This document shows, piece after piece, positions 45,136-55,920 of a DNA stretch of 64,000 nt. The notes under the pieces are model-generated. The model was given only the letters and a program-made list of their open reading frames with translations. It was not told the origin of the DNA and did not search any database. Made by a program: the position numbers and the translations under genes. The DNA is from Pseudomonas arsenicoxydans (GTDB lineage Bacteria > Pseudomonadota > Gammaproteobacteria > Pseudomonadales > Pseudomonadaceae). The stretch covers positions 4,287,001 through 4,351,000 of the forward strand of contig NZ_LT629705.1 of NCBI RefSeq assembly GCF_900103875.1, read 5' to 3'. Each line of letters starts with the position of its first letter. The stretch's first letter is position 1.

Positions 45136-45161
45136 GGGGCCCGCATAGACGCTAGAAAAGC

Positions 45162-45986
45162 TCAGTTCAAACCCAACTTCCCACGCATCGTCGACAAATC
45201 CTCAGCCAGCGTATTCACCGGGCCGACCAACGCCTTGCGGTCGTTGTCTTTCACTTTGTCGTAGGTCTCAAAACCACCGTCCGTGGTTTTGTACTTGGCC
45301 AGAACCCTGTTCACGCTGGCGAAGTTCTTGTCGACTTTGGCGATAAACGCTGAGTCCTGTTTCTCGATCTGCGGACGGAACAGGTCGACGATTTTCTTCG
45401 CGCCATCGATGTTGCCCTGGAAGTCATACAGGTCGGTGTGGCTGTAGCGATCTTCTTCGCCGGAGATCTTGGTGGCGGCCACTTCTTCCAGCAACGCCGC
45501 CGCACCGCCGACGACTTTCTCTGGCGGGAAGGTCAGGCCGGCCACGCGGGTTTGCAGGTCTTTCACGTCTTTGTCCAGGCCATCGGCGAGCTCGCCCAGG
45601 CCCTGGGTGCTCTTCTCGGAAAACAACGAATATTCAATGCGGTGGAAACCGGTGAAGTCTTCAGCCTTCACACCTTTTTCGTGGTCGTCGACACGGGAGT
45701 CGATGGAGGCGTCGAGGTCACTGAACAGCTCGGCAATCGGCTCGATCGATTCGTAGAAAACCCGGGTCGGGGCGTAGAGCTTTTGCGCGGTGGCCAGGTC
45801 GCCTTTTTTCACCGCCTCGGTGAACTGTCGGGTGTGGCTGGCCAGTTCGTCCAGTTGCTCGGTGACGTAGATCTTGTAGTCCGAAACCGGCCCCACCAGA
45901 TCCATCGGCGCCGTCGCTGCGAAAGCCGAAAGCGGGGTGTTGAGCAAGCCTAGGGTCAGCAATAACGCGAGTGGCGACTTTTTCAT
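45162..45986 (-). CDS. efeM: EfeM/EfeO-type periplasmic iron-binding protein (M75 only)
   Basis: A 274-aa secreted protein. A signal peptide ends near [11 protein letters not shown], then one M75 (imelysin-like) domain with the HxxE metal motif in [13 protein letters not shown]. It lacks the cupredoxin domain present in the efeO product of the same cluster, so it is the short EfeM form. It is the last gene of the cluster, 24 bp after efeB. It probably binds iron in the periplasm and passes it on (family inference). Confidence 0.88.
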   Translation of the reverse strand: MKKSPLALLLTLGLLNTPLSAFAATAPMDLVGPVSDYKIYVTEQLDELASHTRQFTEAVKKGDLATAQKLYAPTRVFYESIEPIAELFSDLDASIDSRVDDHEKGVKAEDFTGFHRIEYSLFSEKSTQGLGELADGLDKDVKDLQTRVAGLTFPPEKVVGGAAALLEEVAATKISGEEDRYSHTDLYDFQGNIDGAKKIVDLFRPQIEKQDSAFIAKVDKNFASVNRVLAKYKTTDGGFETYDKVKDNDRKALVGPVNTLAEDLSTMRGKLGLN

Positions 45987-46010
45987 GGGACGGTTCCGTG
46001 TGGGGGGTAT

Positions 46011-47309
46011 TTATGCGGTTGTTTTTGCAGCGGCGGCATCAAGCAGCGAGCGACCGATGAAGTCCTGGTCGCCGGTCACACCTGGCAGGGTGAAGAAGTA
46101 CCCGCCGCCGACGGGCTTGAGGTATTCCTCGAGCGGCTCGCCGTTGAGTCGGGTTTGCACGGTGATGAAGCCTTTTTGCAGATCGGCCTGGTAGCAGATG
46201 AACAGCAAACCCATGTCGAGCTGACCGTTCTTGTTCACTCCGTTGGAGTAGTTGAACGGCCGGCGCAGGATCAGGTTGGCCTGGCTCGCGGCGGTGCGCG
46301 GGTTGGCCAGGCGGATGTGCGCGTCGAGCTTGGTCAGCTTGCCTTGCGGGTCCTTGGCATAGTCCGGGACCTCGGTTTCATGGGTGCAGCCCATGGGCGC
46401 TCCGGTACTTTTGACTCGACCGAGAATGCTTTCCTGTTCCTGCAACGGCGTGCGGTCCCAGCGCTCGACGAAGTTGCGGATGATCCGCACGGCCTGATAG
46501 CTGCCGTTCGCCGCCCAGGCCGGTTCGTCGCTGCCGGGTTGAACCCAGACGATGCGGTCCATGGCTTTGGCGTCGTTGGAACTGGGGTTGGCCGAGCCGT
46601 CGCGAAAACCCAGGAAATTGCGGGCGCTCTGCGCCTGAACACCAGGTTTCACCGGGGCTTGTGGCGGTACGCTGCCTTCCTGTTTCCAGCGCACCAGCAG
46701 CAGGTCCGGCAGGTTTTTCACGATGTCGCGCAGGGCGTGGATGTTGGTGTCGGTGGTGTTGGCGCAAAACTGCAAACTCAGGTCGCCGTGGCAGCAATCG
46801 GCTTCCAGCGCATCGTTGGGGAAACCGACCATGCGGATCAGCCGCTTGGGCTTGACCTCGGCCAGACCGAAGCGCTCGTCGAACAGCGACTCTCCGACCG
46901 AAACGGTGATGGTCAGGTTATCGGGTGTTACCACCGGGCCCAGAATCCCCGAATCCACGGGCGGCAGCTTCGGGTCGACCTGAATCACCGGGCCACCCTT
47001 CATCAAGAACGCGATGCGCTCGTTAAGGGTGCGGAACAGCCGCTCCAGATCCTGGCGGTCGCTGGCCAGCACATCAAACGACACCAGCATGCCGGACGCC
47101 GGACGTGGGGTGACGATGCCGGTCTGGTGCTGGCCGTGGAAGGTGTGGCGGTCTTCGGTCTTTTCGCTGCTCGGCGCTTCGGTAACTTGCGCGGGGCTTG
47201 CGGCCATCGCCGGGCAACTGAGTGCAGTGCCGGCCAAGGCGACACCGGCTGCGCCCATGCCCATCAGGACGCGACGGCGCTGGAGATTGAAGTGTTCTGA
47301 GTCGTTCAT
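46011..47309 (-). CDS. efeB: EfeB, DyP-type haem peroxidase / deferrochelatase
   Basis: A 432-aa periplasmic enzyme with a Tat signal ([19 protein letters not shown]). The DyP signature [12 protein letters not shown] holds the distal Asp, and the haem-side Arg and His lie beyond it. In EfeUOB systems it oxidises ferrous iron, and has also been reported to take iron from haem. Its start overlaps the efeO stop by 4 bp. Length fits the family. Confidence 0.93.
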   Translation of the reverse strand: MNDSEHFNLQRRRVLMGMGAAGVALAGTALSCPAMAASPAQVTEAPSSEKTEDRHTFHGQHQTGIVTPRPASGMLVSFDVLASDRQDLERLFRTLNERIAFLMKGGPVIQVDPKLPPVDSGILGPVVTPDNLTITVSVGESLFDERFGLAEVKPKRLIRMVGFPNDALEADCCHGDLSLQFCANTTDTNIHALRDIVKNLPDLLLVRWKQEGSVPPQAPVKPGVQAQSARNFLGFRDGSANPSSNDAKAMDRIVWVQPGSDEPAWAANGSYQAVRIIRNFVERWDRTPLQEQESILGRVKSTGAPMGCTHETEVPDYAKDPQGKLTKLDAHIRLANPRTAASQANLILRRPFNYSNGVNKNGQLDMGLLFICYQADLQKGFITVQTRLNGEPLEEYLKPVGGGYFFTLPGVTGDQDFIGRSLLDAAAAKTTA

Positions 47310-48526
47310 CGGTTTGAGTCTTCTGCGGACAGGCCGGAAAGGCCAAGGGCGGGATCGATGTCATCGAGTTCGTTGGCCAGTGTCCTGGCCTTGTCGGCGA
47401 TCTGTTTGCGCTGCTCGGCGCTGACCGTGTCGTAGCTTGCGTAACCTTCCTTGAGCTTGAAGCCGTTGAGGTCGGCGTCGAGGGCGGTGATCGCGCTGTC
47501 GATTTTCGGCAGCAACTCGGCAGCGGACTTGCTCAGCAGCGGGCGCAACAGGTCGACGACTTTGCGCGTCGCATCGAGGTTGGCCGCAAAACCATTCAGG
47601 TCGGTGTGGCTGTAGCGTTCTTCTTCACCGCTGCTGGCGCGCACCTCGGCGAGGCTGTTGAGATTGCGCACGACGATGCTCACCAGTTGCTCCGGTGGCA
47701 GCGACTGGGCGAGCAATTGCTGCTTGAGCGTGGTGACATCGCGGGTCAACTGCTGGGCCACCGGCGCCAGATCGACGAGCGTGCGTTGCTGAAACAGCGC
47801 GTATTCGATGCGGTGGAAGCCCGCGAAGGCGGGATCCTGCTCGCGTTTTTCGAAGTAATCGGCGCGGGCGTTGATCGCGTTGTCCAGTTCGGCCAGACGC
47901 TGGGCGGCCGGCGCGATCCGTTGATAGGCGGCGCGGGCCGGTGCGTACAGCGCTTGTGCCTGGCCCAGGTCGCCGGCGACGATGGCTTGCTCAAGCGCAC
48001 CGACGGCTTTGATCAGCGTCGTGCTTTGGCTGCTCAGGTACACACGAAACTCGGACAACGGCCCGATAAACGCGACCATCGACGGTTTGGCTTGGGCGGC
48101 AGCTTCTGACGCGGCCGTCGGGGTCACGTGCAAAGTGCCGCGCGGATTGCTCAGCAGGCCGCAGGTGATCGCGTAATCGCCGGGCAACAAGTTGGCGTTG
48201 ATCACCTGGCTCAAGCCAGGAGCTATGTTTTCCCGTTCTTCGAGCACCAGCACGCCGTCGAGGATTTCCCACTCCACCGCACGGTCCGAGCGGTTGACGA
48301 TGCGGAAACTGGCACGACCGGCCGGCACCGTCAGTGCATTCGGCTCGCAACTGTGCGGGTGGATGGTTACGACGACTTCGTCATGGTGGGTCTGACGCTT
48401 GGCCGCGGCCCGTTGCGAGGCGTAGTAGAACAGGCCACCGGCGGCGATCATCACGATCACCGAACCGGCTACCGCCCAGCGCAGGGCGCGGGGAGGGGAG
48501 GCCTGGGGAGAGGCTTGATTTGGCAT
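47306..48526 (-). CDS. efeO: EfeO, periplasmic iron-transport protein with cupredoxin and M75 domains
   Basis: A 406-aa protein. One membrane segment lies at about 14-35 ([20 protein letters not shown]). A cupredoxin-like domain spans about 45-135 ([20 protein letters not shown]), and an M75 domain carries the HxxE motif in [12 protein letters not shown]. It is thought to accept ferric iron oxidised by EfeB and to hand it to the EfeU permease. It starts 8 bp after efeU and overlaps efeB by 4 bp, a tight operon. Confidence 0.92.
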   Translation of the reverse strand: MPNQASPQASPPRALRWAVAGSVIVMIAAGGLFYYASQRAAAKRQTHHDEVVVTIHPHSCEPNALTVPAGRASFRIVNRSDRAVEWEILDGVLVLEERENIAPGLSQVINANLLPGDYAITCGLLSNPRGTLHVTPTAASEAAAQAKPSMVAFIGPLSEFRVYLSSQSTTLIKAVGALEQAIVAGDLGQAQALYAPARAAYQRIAPAAQRLAELDNAINARADYFEKREQDPAFAGFHRIEYALFQQRTLVDLAPVAQQLTRDVTTLKQQLLAQSLPPEQLVSIVVRNLNSLAEVRASSGEEERYSHTDLNGFAANLDATRKVVDLLRPLLSKSAAELLPKIDSAITALDADLNGFKLKEGYASYDTVSAEQRKQIADKARTLANELDDIDPALGLSGLSAEDSNR

Positions 48527-48534
48527 GGGTGCCC

Positions 48535-49374
48535 TTACTGGCTGGAAGCGGAAGACGGGTGTTTGGCGGGCGTTGGCGCGGGGAGAAAAAACATCACCAG
48601 CGCCACCAGCAGATACATCAGGTAAGCCCCGAGGGTGCTGACGGTCGGCGCGTCCTGATAACCGAACATCCCCGCCAGCACCGAGCCCAGTGGGCCGTCC
48701 ATTGGCAGCGTCGCACTGAAGTCGAACAGCACCGTTTGCAGGTGATTCCAGACCCCGGCTTCGTGCAGCGCTTGCACCGAGTTGGCGAGAATCCCGGCCG
48801 CCACGACGAGGATGAACAGCCCGGTCCAGCGGAAGAACGCGCCGAGGTTCAGGCGCATGCTGCCGGTGTAGATCAGGAAGCCGACGATGATCGCCAGGAT
48901 CAGGCCGAGCAGGGCGCCGATCGGTGCCGCCGGGCCTTCGCTTTGCTGAAACACCGCCAGCAGGAAGAACACCGTTTCCAGGCCTTCCCGGGCCACGGCG
49001 AAAAACACCATGGCGATCAGCGCAGTGACCTGGTGCCTGGAGCCGGTCAGTGCCTGATCAAGGGATACGTGCAGCGAATGCTTGATCGAACGCGCCACTT
49101 TGCGCATCCAGAACACCATCGAGCTGAGGATGCCGACGGCGACCAGCCCGACCACGCCTTCAAACAGCTCCTGCTGTTTCTGCGGAAATTCGGCACTGAC
49201 CAGCTCCAGCCCGCCGCCCACCAACAGCGCCAGCGCAACGGCGAGGAACACGCCAATCCACACGGCGGGCATCCACTGGCCACGGCCGGTCTGTTGCAGA
49301 TAGCTGGCGATGATGCCAACGATCAACGCGGCTTCAATGCCTTCGCGCAGCATGATCAGAAAAGGGACAAGCAT
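48535..49374 (-). CDS. efeU: EfeU, FTR1-family iron permease
   Basis: A 279-aa inner-membrane protein with about seven segments. Two REXXE iron-binding motifs are seen: REGIEA at about residue 10 and REGLET in VAREGLETVFFLLAV. It takes up iron across the inner membrane. It is first in the order efeU-efeO-efeB-efeM. A Fur-like box lies 41 bp upstream of the start, in line with iron control. Confidence 0.93.
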   Translation of the reverse strand: MLVPFLIMLREGIEAALIVGIIASYLQQTGRGQWMPAVWIGVFLAVALALLVGGGLELVSAEFPQKQQELFEGVVGLVAVGILSSMVFWMRKVARSIKHSLHVSLDQALTGSRHQVTALIAMVFFAVAREGLETVFFLLAVFQQSEGPAAPIGALLGLILAIIVGFLIYTGSMRLNLGAFFRWTGLFILVVAAGILANSVQALHEAGVWNHLQTVLFDFSATLPMDGPLGSVLAGMFGYQDAPTVSTLGAYLMYLLVALVMFFLPAPTPAKHPSSASSQ

Positions 49375-49414
49375 TCAGCACCGTCACGAAACTAGATAGG
49401 GTGCTAATTTGTAA

Positions 49415-49433
49415 CATAATGACACTCATTCCC
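49415..49433. promoter_or_regulatory. Fur-like box upstream of efeU
   Basis: CATAATGACACTCATTCCC matches 14 of 19 positions of the Fur consensus GATAATGATAATCATTATC, with the AATGA-N3-TCATT core intact. Confidence 0.65.
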
Positions 49434-49570
49434 AAATAGCACTGATTGGCATTTACCTGAACCTAGCCTGAACAACCTTAAAGATCACATTGGATCCTGT
49501 GGGATCTGCATTGGGCTGACGGCTGCGCTAAGATGCCGGCACTCAACAAGAACAAGGCGCACCTCGCTCA

Positions 49571-50587
49571 ATGTCGGAAAAAGACACCATCTCCATTCAA
49601 CTGGTGCGCGAAGCACTGCTGCAAAGCTGTGTCCCTGGCGCCGCCACCGATGAGGTGTTGAGCAAGGTCGGCATCGAGCCGGCGCTGCTGCACTCCAACG
49701 ACGCCCGCGTCCCGGCCACGGCGTATGCGCGGTTGTGGCGTCTGCTGGCCCGGCGTGGCGACGACGAGTTTTTTGGCATGGACCCGCGCAAGCTCAAGTC
49801 CGGCAGCCTGGCGTTTCTGTGCCGTTGTTCGATGGTCCAGCCGAGTCTGGCCGCCGGACTGACCTCGGGCCTGGATTTCCTATCGTTGATGCTGGAGAAC
49901 ATGCCCGCGCAACTGGTGCGTCAGCAAAGCCTGGCCGAGATCGTCCTGCTCGAAGACGACCAGGACCCGCGTCGCGCCTTCACCTATTTCACCTACTGGA
50001 TGATCGTGCACGGCGTCGCCTGTTGGCTGGCGGGACGACGGATACCGATTCTGGCCATCGAACTGCGCTGTCCGATGCCGGATTTCTGCGATGACTATCA
50101 GGTGATGTTCTCCGAGAACCTGCGCTTTGACCGACCGCGCACGCGGATGATTTTCTCGGCCGACTGCCTGGACCTGCCGATCAAGCGCAGCGCAGATGAA
50201 CTCAAGCGTTTCCTGGCCCATGCGCCAGCCAATATCCTGGTCAAGTACCGCGATCCGCAAAGCCTCGCCAGCCGGATCAAGCACGATTTGCGGCAACTGC
50301 CCGCCGAACAGTGGCCGGAAACCGAACCGCTGGCGCAACAACTGTGCATGTCGGCTTCCACTCTGCGCCGGCGACTGGCGGAAGAAGGGCAGACGTATCA
50401 AGGGCTCAAGGACAGCGTGCGCAAGGAATTGGCCATCGTCTGGCTGGCCGAGCCTCACATCAGCTTCGCCGAAATCGCCACACGCTTGGGGTTCGCCGAT
50501 GCCAGCTCGTTCTACAAGGCGTTTCGCAAGTGGTCGGGGTCTAATCCGGGGCATTATCGGAGCTTGATTCTCAACGAAGCGAGCTAG
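49571..50587 (+). CDS. AraC-family regulator (OruR/ArgR-like) of the acyl-CoA cluster
   Basis: A 338-aa regulator. The N-terminal arabinose-binding-like domain contains PATAYARLWRLLARRGDDEF. The C-terminal AraC DNA-binding domain carries LCMSASTLRRRLAEEGQTYQ and FAEIATRLGFADASSFYKAF. Gene order with the acyl-CoA synthetase, dehydrogenase and thiolase genes downstream resembles a cluster known from other pseudomonads, so it probably activates them. A nested palindrome separates it from the next gene. Confidence 0.88.
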   Translation: MSEKDTISIQLVREALLQSCVPGAATDEVLSKVGIEPALLHSNDARVPATAYARLWRLLARRGDDEFFGMDPRKLKSGSLAFLCRCSMVQPSLAAGLTSGLDFLSLMLENMPAQLVRQQSLAEIVLLEDDQDPRRAFTYFTYWMIVHGVACWLAGRRIPILAIELRCPMPDFCDDYQVMFSENLRFDRPRTRMIFSADCLDLPIKRSADELKRFLAHAPANILVKYRDPQSLASRIKHDLRQLPAEQWPETEPLAQQLCMSASTLRRRLAEEGQTYQGLKDSVRKELAIVWLAEPHISFAEIATRLGFADASSFYKAFRKWSGSNPGHYRSLILNEAS

Positions 50588-50591
50588 ACAT

Positions 50592-50704
50592 TGATCGTTC
50601 CCACGCTCTGCGTGGGAATGCCTCAACGGACGCTCCGCGTTCGGCTCTGGAAGGGACGCAGAGCGTCCCTGGCTGCATTCCCACGCAGAGCGTGGGAACG
50701 ATCA
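50592..50704. repeat. Type-C nested palindrome
   Basis: Outer arms of about 30 nt (TGATCGTTCCCACGCTCTGC ... and complement), each itself a hairpin, flank an inner pair of GACGC-type hairpins (GGACGCTCCGCG and GGGACGCAGAGCGTCCC). The only copy in the window. The remaining 50705-50834 stretch should hold the acyl-CoA synthetase promoter. Confidence 0.88.
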
Positions 50705-50834
50705 TGGCTACCTTGGCCAAACCAGTCAGACAACTTGATAGCTTTGACCATTGTCCACTTCCCCGCGCAGAGCGAGTATTTCCCTGTTACTTACGGTTCC
50801 CCCAACCCAATAAAAATACAGCGGGATTCTGGCA

Positions 50835-52499
50835 ATGCGCGATTACTTGTCTGCTACTTCACAGTTCAATTATCAGCACACCGTCGACACTTCTCTGGCC
50901 GGTAATCTGCAGGCTCTCAATGCCTGCGTCGAGTGTTGCGACCGGCATGCATTGCCGGGGCGCATTGCGCTGTTCTGGGAGGGCCGTGACGGCTCCAGTG
51001 CGACGTATACCTTCAGCGACTTGCAGGACAAAGCTGCGCGTCTCGCCAATTTCCTCCTGGCCCAAGGCGTGAAGAAAGGCGACAAGGTCGCCGGCCTCCT
51101 GCCACGCAATATCGAATTGTTGATCACCGTGTTCGCCACCTGGCGCATCGGCGCGGTTTATCAGCCACTGTTCACCGCGTTCGGCCCGAAAGCCATCGAA
51201 CACCGCTTGAGCAACTCCGGCGCCAAGGTGGTGGTGACCGACGCGGTCAATCGGCCGAAACTCGCCGATGTCGCCGACTGCCCGACCATCGTCACCGTCG
51301 GCGGACCGAAAGGCCAAGGCATCGTCCGTGGCGATTACAGCTTCTGGGCCGAACTGGCCAATTATTCTTCCACGTGTGAGCCGGTGCTGTTGACCGGCGA
51401 AGACCCGTTCCTGCTGATGTTCACCTCGGGCACCACCGGCCCGTCGAAAGCCCTGTCGGTGCCGCTCAAGGCCATCGTCGCCTTCCAGAGCTACACCCGC
51501 GATGCCGTGGATTTGCGCCCTGAAGACGCGTTCTGGAACGTGGCCGATCCGGGCTGGGCCTATGGCATTTATTTCGGCGTCACCGGGCCGATGGCGATGG
51601 GGCATCCGATCACCTTTTACGATGGCCCGTTCACCCTTGAAAGCACTTGCCGGGTCATCAACAAATACGCGATCACCAACCTCACCGGCTCACCGACCGC
51701 CTATCGATTGCTGATTGCTGGCGGCGACGAATTTGCCAAGTCGATCAAAGGCAAGCTGCGCATCGTCAGCAGCGCCGGCGAGCCGCTGAACCCGGAAGTG
51801 ATCCGCTGGTTTGCCGACAACCTCGGCGTGGTCATTCACGACCATTACGGCCAGACCGAACTGGGCATGGTCCTGTGCAATCACCATGGCCTGGAACACC
51901 CGATCCACATGGGCGCCGCCGGTTTCGCCTCGCCGGGACACCGCATCGTGGTGCTCGACGATGAATACAAGGAACTGGGCGTCGGCCAGCCCGGCATCCT
52001 GGCCATCGACCGCAGCCAATCGCCGATGTGCTGGTTCAATGGTTACGAAGGGGCGCCGACCAAGGCCTTCGTTGGCAACTATTACCTGAGCGGCGATACC
52101 GTCGAGTGGAACCCGGACGGCAGCATCAGTTTTGTCGGCCGTAGCGACGACGTGATCACTACCTCTGGCTACCGGGTCGGCCCGTTCGACGTGGAAAGTG
52201 CGTTGATCGAACACCCGGCAGTGATCGAGGCTGCTGTTGTCGGCAAACCCGACCCGGAGCGCACCGAGCTGGTGAAAGCCTTCGTGGTGATCAGCGAGCA
52301 ATACCGCCCGACGCCGGAGCTGGCAGAAGAACTGCGCCAGCACGTGCGCAAACGTCTGGCCGCACATTCATACCCGCGTGAAATCGAATTTGTCAGCGAA
52401 TTGCCGAAAACCCCAAGCGGCAAATTGCAGCGCTTTATCTTGCGCAACCAGGAAATCGCCAAGGCTCAAGAGGCCGCGGCTCACAAAGCTTCTGCTTGA
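50835..52499 (+). CDS. AMP-forming acyl-CoA synthetase
   Basis: A 554-aa adenylate-forming enzyme. The P-loop-like motif [11 protein letters not shown] lies at about residues 196-206. The adenylate motif [10 protein letters not shown], the hinge [16 protein letters not shown] and the C-terminal catalytic Lys in [11 protein letters not shown] are present. It activates a short or branched carboxylic acid to its CoA thioester. The chain length cannot be read from sequence. It is first in a plus-strand run with SDR and thiolase genes (13-bp and 12-bp gaps). Confidence 0.9.
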   Translation: MRDYLSATSQFNYQHTVDTSLAGNLQALNACVECCDRHALPGRIALFWEGRDGSSATYTFSDLQDKAARLANFLLAQGVKKGDKVAGLLPRNIELLITVFATWRIGAVYQPLFTAFGPKAIEHRLSNSGAKVVVTDAVNRPKLADVADCPTIVTVGGPKGQGIVRGDYSFWAELANYSSTCEPVLLTGEDPFLLMFTSGTTGPSKALSVPLKAIVAFQSYTRDAVDLRPEDAFWNVADPGWAYGIYFGVTGPMAMGHPITFYDGPFTLESTCRVINKYAITNLTGSPTAYRLLIAGGDEFAKSIKGKLRIVSSAGEPLNPEVIRWFADNLGVVIHDHYGQTELGMVLCNHHGLEHPIHMGAAGFASPGHRIVVLDDEYKELGVGQPGILAIDRSQSPMCWFNGYEGAPTKAFVGNYYLSGDTVEWNPDGSISFVGRSDDVITTSGYRVGPFDVESALIEHPAVIEAAVVGKPDPERTELVKAFVVISEQYRPTPELAEELRQHVRKRLAAHSYPREIEFVSELPKTPSGKLQRFILRNQEIAKAQEAAAHKASA

Positions 52500-52512
52500 A
52501 TCGAAGGAAACA

Positions 52513-53277
52513 ATGATGCAGATCGAAAACAAGGTTTTTCTCGTTACCGGCGGTGCATCGGGCCTCGGTGCGGCCACGGCTGAAATGCTGGTCGCGGCCG
52601 GTGCCAAGGTGATGCTGGTGGACATGAACGCCGAAGCCGTAGCGGCCCAGGCCGAGCGCCTCGGCGCCCAAAGCGTGGTCGCCGACATCAGCGACGAAGC
52701 CGCCGCTGAGGCCGCGGTGCAGGCGACAGTCAAAGCCTTCGGTGGCCTCAATGGCCTGGTCAACTGCGCCGGCATCGTGCGCGGCGAGAAGATCCTCGGC
52801 AAGAACGGCCCGCATGCGCTGGCCAGTTTCAGCCAGGTGATCAACGTCAATCTGATCGGCAGCTTCAACATGTTGCGTCTGGCGTCGGCGGCCATCGCCG
52901 AAACCGAACCGGATGCCGACGGCGAGCGCGGTGTGATCATCAACACCGCCTCGGCCGCTGCCTATGACGGCCAGATCGGCCAGGCCGCCTACGCTGCGTC
53001 CAAAGGTGCAATCGTCAGCCTGACCTTGCCCGCCGCCCGTGAACTGGCGCGCTTCGGCATCCGTGTTATGACCATCGCCCCGGGGATTTTCGAAACCCCG
53101 ATGATGGCCGGCATGACCCCGGAAGTCCGCGCATCGCTGGCTGCCGGCGTGCCATTTCCGCCGCGTCTGGGCAAACCAGCCGAGTATGCCGCGCTGGTCA
53201 GGCATATCATTGAAAACAGCATGCTCAATGGCGAGGTGATCCGTCTCGACGGTGCCTTGCGCATGGCCGCCAAATAA
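52513..53277 (+). CDS. Type II 3-hydroxyacyl-CoA dehydrogenase (SDR)
   Basis: A 254-aa short-chain dehydrogenase. The NAD site is [20 protein letters not shown]. The catalytic Ser, Tyr and Lys are in [20 protein letters not shown] followed by ASKG. The close resemblance to HSD17B10-type enzymes suggests oxidation of 3-hydroxyacyl-CoA, including 2-methyl-3-hydroxybutyryl-CoA of isoleucine breakdown. AAGGA precedes ATG 52513. The thiolase gene follows after 12 bp. Confidence 0.9.
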   Translation: MMQIENKVFLVTGGASGLGAATAEMLVAAGAKVMLVDMNAEAVAAQAERLGAQSVVADISDEAAAEAAVQATVKAFGGLNGLVNCAGIVRGEKILGKNGPHALASFSQVINVNLIGSFNMLRLASAAIAETEPDADGERGVIINTASAAAYDGQIGQAAYAASKGAIVSLTLPAARELARFGIRVMTIAPGIFETPMMAGMTPEVRASLAAGVPFPPRLGKPAEYAALVRHIIENSMLNGEVIRLDGALRMAAK

Positions 53278-53289
53278 GGAGGATTTGTC

Positions 53290-54483
53290 ATGACTATTGC
53301 CAACGATCCAATCGTTATCGTCAGCGCCGTCCGCACCCCGATGGGTGGTTTTCAGGGCGAGCTGAAAAGCCTGACCGCGCCGCAACTGGGTGCTGCCGCG
53401 ATTCGTGCCGCCGTTGAACGCGCCGGTATCGCCCCGGAATCCGTCGAAGAAGTGCTGTTTGGCTGCGTGCTGTCCGCTGGCCTCGGTCAGGCCCCGGCGC
53501 GTCAGGCGGCGTTGGGTGCCGGGCTGGATAAATCGACCCGCTGCACCACCCTGAACAAGATGTGCGGTTCGGGCATGGAAGCGGCGATTCTGGCCCACGA
53601 CATGCTGGTGGCCGGCAGCGCCGACGTGGTCGTCGCGGGCGGCATGGAAAGCATGTCCAACGCGCCCTATCTGCTGGATCGCGCCCGCAGCGGTTACCGC
53701 ATGGGCCATGGCCGCGTGCTCGATCACATGTTCCTCGACGGTCTGGAAGACGCCTACGACAAGGGCCGCCTGATGGGCACTTTCGCCGAGGATTGCGCTG
53801 AAACCAACGGGTTTACCCGTGAGGCTCAGGACGCGTTTGCCATTGCCTCGACCACCCGCGCGCAGCAGGCGATCAAGGACGGCAGCTTCAAGGACGAAAT
53901 CGTGCCGCTGACGGTGACGGTCGGCAAAGAACAGGTGCTGATCAGCAACGACGAACAGCCACCGAAGGCCAAACTGGACAAGATCGCTTCGCTGAAACCG
54001 GCGTTCCGCGAGGGCGGCACGGTGACGGCGGCCAACTCAAGTTCGATCTCCGACGGTGCGGCCGCGCTGGTGCTGATGCGCCGTTCCGACGCAGAGAAAC
54101 AAGGCCTGAAACCGCTGGCGGTGATTCACGGCCACGCTGCGTTCGCCGACACCCCGGGCCTGTTCCCGGTGGCACCGGTCGGTGCGATCAAGAAGCTGAT
54201 GAAGAAAACCGGTTGGTCGCTGGATGAAGTCGATCTGGTGGAAGTCAACGAAGCGTTCGCCGTCGTCAGTCTGGTGACCATGACCAAACTGGAAATCCCC
54301 CACGAGAAGGTCAACGTTCACGGCGGCGCGTGCGCCTTGGGCCACCCGATTGGCGCGTCCGGCGCGCGGATCCTCGTGACCTTGCTCTCGGCCCTGCGCC
54401 AGAAAGGCCTGAAACGCGGCGTCGCAGCGATTTGCATCGGCGGCGGTGAAGCCACGGCCATGGCCGTGGAATGCCTCTACTAA
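53290..54483 (+). CDS. Acetyl-CoA acyltransferase (thiolase)
   Basis: A 397-aa type II thiolase. The nucleophile Cys92 is in LNKMCGSGMEA. The activating His is in CALGHPIGASGAR and the second Cys in AICIGGGEA. It cleaves 3-ketoacyl-CoA, or the 2-methyl form, to acetyl-CoA and a shorter acyl-CoA. GGAGG precedes the ATG. A type-B palindrome follows and may separate it from the next dehydrogenase gene. Confidence 0.93.
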   Translation: MTIANDPIVIVSAVRTPMGGFQGELKSLTAPQLGAAAIRAAVERAGIAPESVEEVLFGCVLSAGLGQAPARQAALGAGLDKSTRCTTLNKMCGSGMEAAILAHDMLVAGSADVVVAGGMESMSNAPYLLDRARSGYRMGHGRVLDHMFLDGLEDAYDKGRLMGTFAEDCAETNGFTREAQDAFAIASTTRAQQAIKDGSFKDEIVPLTVTVGKEQVLISNDEQPPKAKLDKIASLKPAFREGGTVTAANSSSISDGAAALVLMRRSDAEKQGLKPLAVIHGHAAFADTPGLFPVAPVGAIKKLMKKTGWSLDEVDLVEVNEAFAVVSLVTMTKLEIPHEKVNVHGGACALGHPIGASGARILVTLLSALRQKGLKRGVAAICIGGGEATAMAVECLY

Positions 54484-54498
54484 GACCCGCACGCCCCC

Positions 54499-54633
54499 TG
54501 TAGGAGCTGTGTAGGAGCTATGTAGGAGCTGTCGAGTGAAACGAGGCTGCGATCTTTTGATCTTGATTTGTGGCGATCTTAAAACGATGAAGATCAAAAG
54601 ATCGCAGCCTCGTTTCACTCGTCAGCTCCTACA
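54499..54633. repeat. Type-B palindromic repeat, copy 3, with extra tandem starts
   Basis: As in the other copies, but the left end reads TGTAGGAGCT three times in a row before the arm continues. The centre is longer and contains a further GATCTT/AAGATC pair. The right arm has one change (CTCGTCAG). Confidence 0.9.
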
Positions 54634-54661
54634 GATGGCAATTGTATTTTAAGGATTTGCG

Positions 54662-55789
54662 ATGATTCCCAATGACGAACAACTTCAGATCAGCGACGCG
54701 GCCCGGCAATTCGCCCAGGAACGGCTGAAACCGTTCGCCGCCGAGTGGGACCGCGAACACCGCTTCCCCAAGGAAGCCATCGGCGAGATGGCCGAACTGG
54801 GCTTTTTCGGCATGCTGGTGCCGGAAGAGTGGGGCGGTTGCGACACCGGTTACCTGGCCTACGCCATGGCCCTGGAAGAAATCGCTGCCGGCGATGGCGC
54901 GTGCTCGACCATCATGAGCGTGCACAACTCGGTCGGTTGCGTGCCGATCCTCAAGTACGGCAACGATGAGCAGAAAGAACGCTTCCTCAAACCACTGGCC
55001 AGCGGCGCGATGCTCGGGGCGTTTGCCCTGACCGAACCCCAGGCCGGTTCCGACGCCAGCGGCCTGAAAACCCGCGCGCGCCTGGAAGGCGATCACTACG
55101 TGCTCAACGGTTGCAAGCAGTTCATCACCTCCGGGCAGAACGCCGGGGTAGTGATTGTATTCGCGGTGACCGACCCGAGCGCTGGCAAGCGAGGCATCAC
55201 GGCGTTGATCGTGCCGACCGATTCGCCGGGCTACAAAGTCGCCCGGGTTGAAGACAAACTCGGCCAGCACGCCTCCGATACCTGCCAGATTCTGTTCGAA
55301 GACGTGAAGGTGCCGGTCGCCAATCGACTGGGTGAGGAGGGCGAAGGTTACCGGATCGCCCTGGCTAACCTGGAAGGTGGCCGTGTCGGCATCGCTTCGC
55401 AATCGGTGGGCATGGCCCGTGCCGCGTTTGAAGCGGCCCGTGACTATGCGCGCGAGCGCGAGAGCTTTGGCAAGCCGATCATCGAACATCAAGCCGTAGC
55501 GTTCCGCCTGGCCGACATGGCCACCCAGATTGCCGTCGCACGACAGATGGTGCATTACGCGGCGGCATTGAGGGACAGCGGCAAGCCGGCGCTGGTCGAA
55601 GCGTCCATGGCCAAGCTGTTCGCCTCGGAAATGGCCGAGAAGGTCTGTTCTTCGGCGTTGCAAACCCTCGGCGGTTACGGTTACCTGAACGACTTCCCGC
55701 TGGAGCGCATCTACCGCGACGTTCGGGTTTGCCAGATTTATGAAGGCACCAGCGATATTCAACGCATGGTCATTTCGCGCAATCTTTAA
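54662..55789 (+). CDS. Acyl-CoA dehydrogenase, short/branched chain
   Basis: A 375-aa FAD enzyme. The flavin and substrate motifs are [20 protein letters not shown] and [10 protein letters not shown]. The catalytic base is probably Glu361 in [10 protein letters not shown], the usual position in bacterial short-chain enzymes. In this cluster a role on 2-methylbutyryl- or similar CoA is likely (inference). AAGGA lies 7 bases before the ATG. Type-B repeats bound it on both sides. Confidence 0.92.
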   Translation: MIPNDEQLQISDAARQFAQERLKPFAAEWDREHRFPKEAIGEMAELGFFGMLVPEEWGGCDTGYLAYAMALEEIAAGDGACSTIMSVHNSVGCVPILKYGNDEQKERFLKPLASGAMLGAFALTEPQAGSDASGLKTRARLEGDHYVLNGCKQFITSGQNAGVVIVFAVTDPSAGKRGITALIVPTDSPGYKVARVEDKLGQHASDTCQILFEDVKVPVANRLGEEGEGYRIALANLEGGRVGIASQSVGMARAAFEAARDYARERESFGKPIIEHQAVAFRLADMATQIAVARQMVHYAAALRDSGKPALVEASMAKLFASEMAEKVCSSALQTLGGYGYLNDFPLERIYRDVRVCQIYEGTSDIQRMVISRNL

Positions 55790-55796
55790 AGAAACC

Positions 55797-55896
55797 TGTA
55801 GGAGCTGTCGAGTGAAGCGAGGCTGCGATCTTTGATCTTGTTCTTAAAAAATCAACGTCAAAAGATCGCAGCCTCGTTTCACTCGACAGCTCCTAC
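55797..55896. repeat. Type-B palindromic repeat, copy 4
   Basis: Inverted arms as in the other copies, with a GCGAGG variant in the left arm and a missing T in the GATCTTTTGAT run. Lies between acyl-CoA dehydrogenase and enoyl-CoA hydratase genes. Confidence 0.9.
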
Positions 55897-55920
55897 GGAG
55901 ATCGAGCCTAGGAGTTAGTG

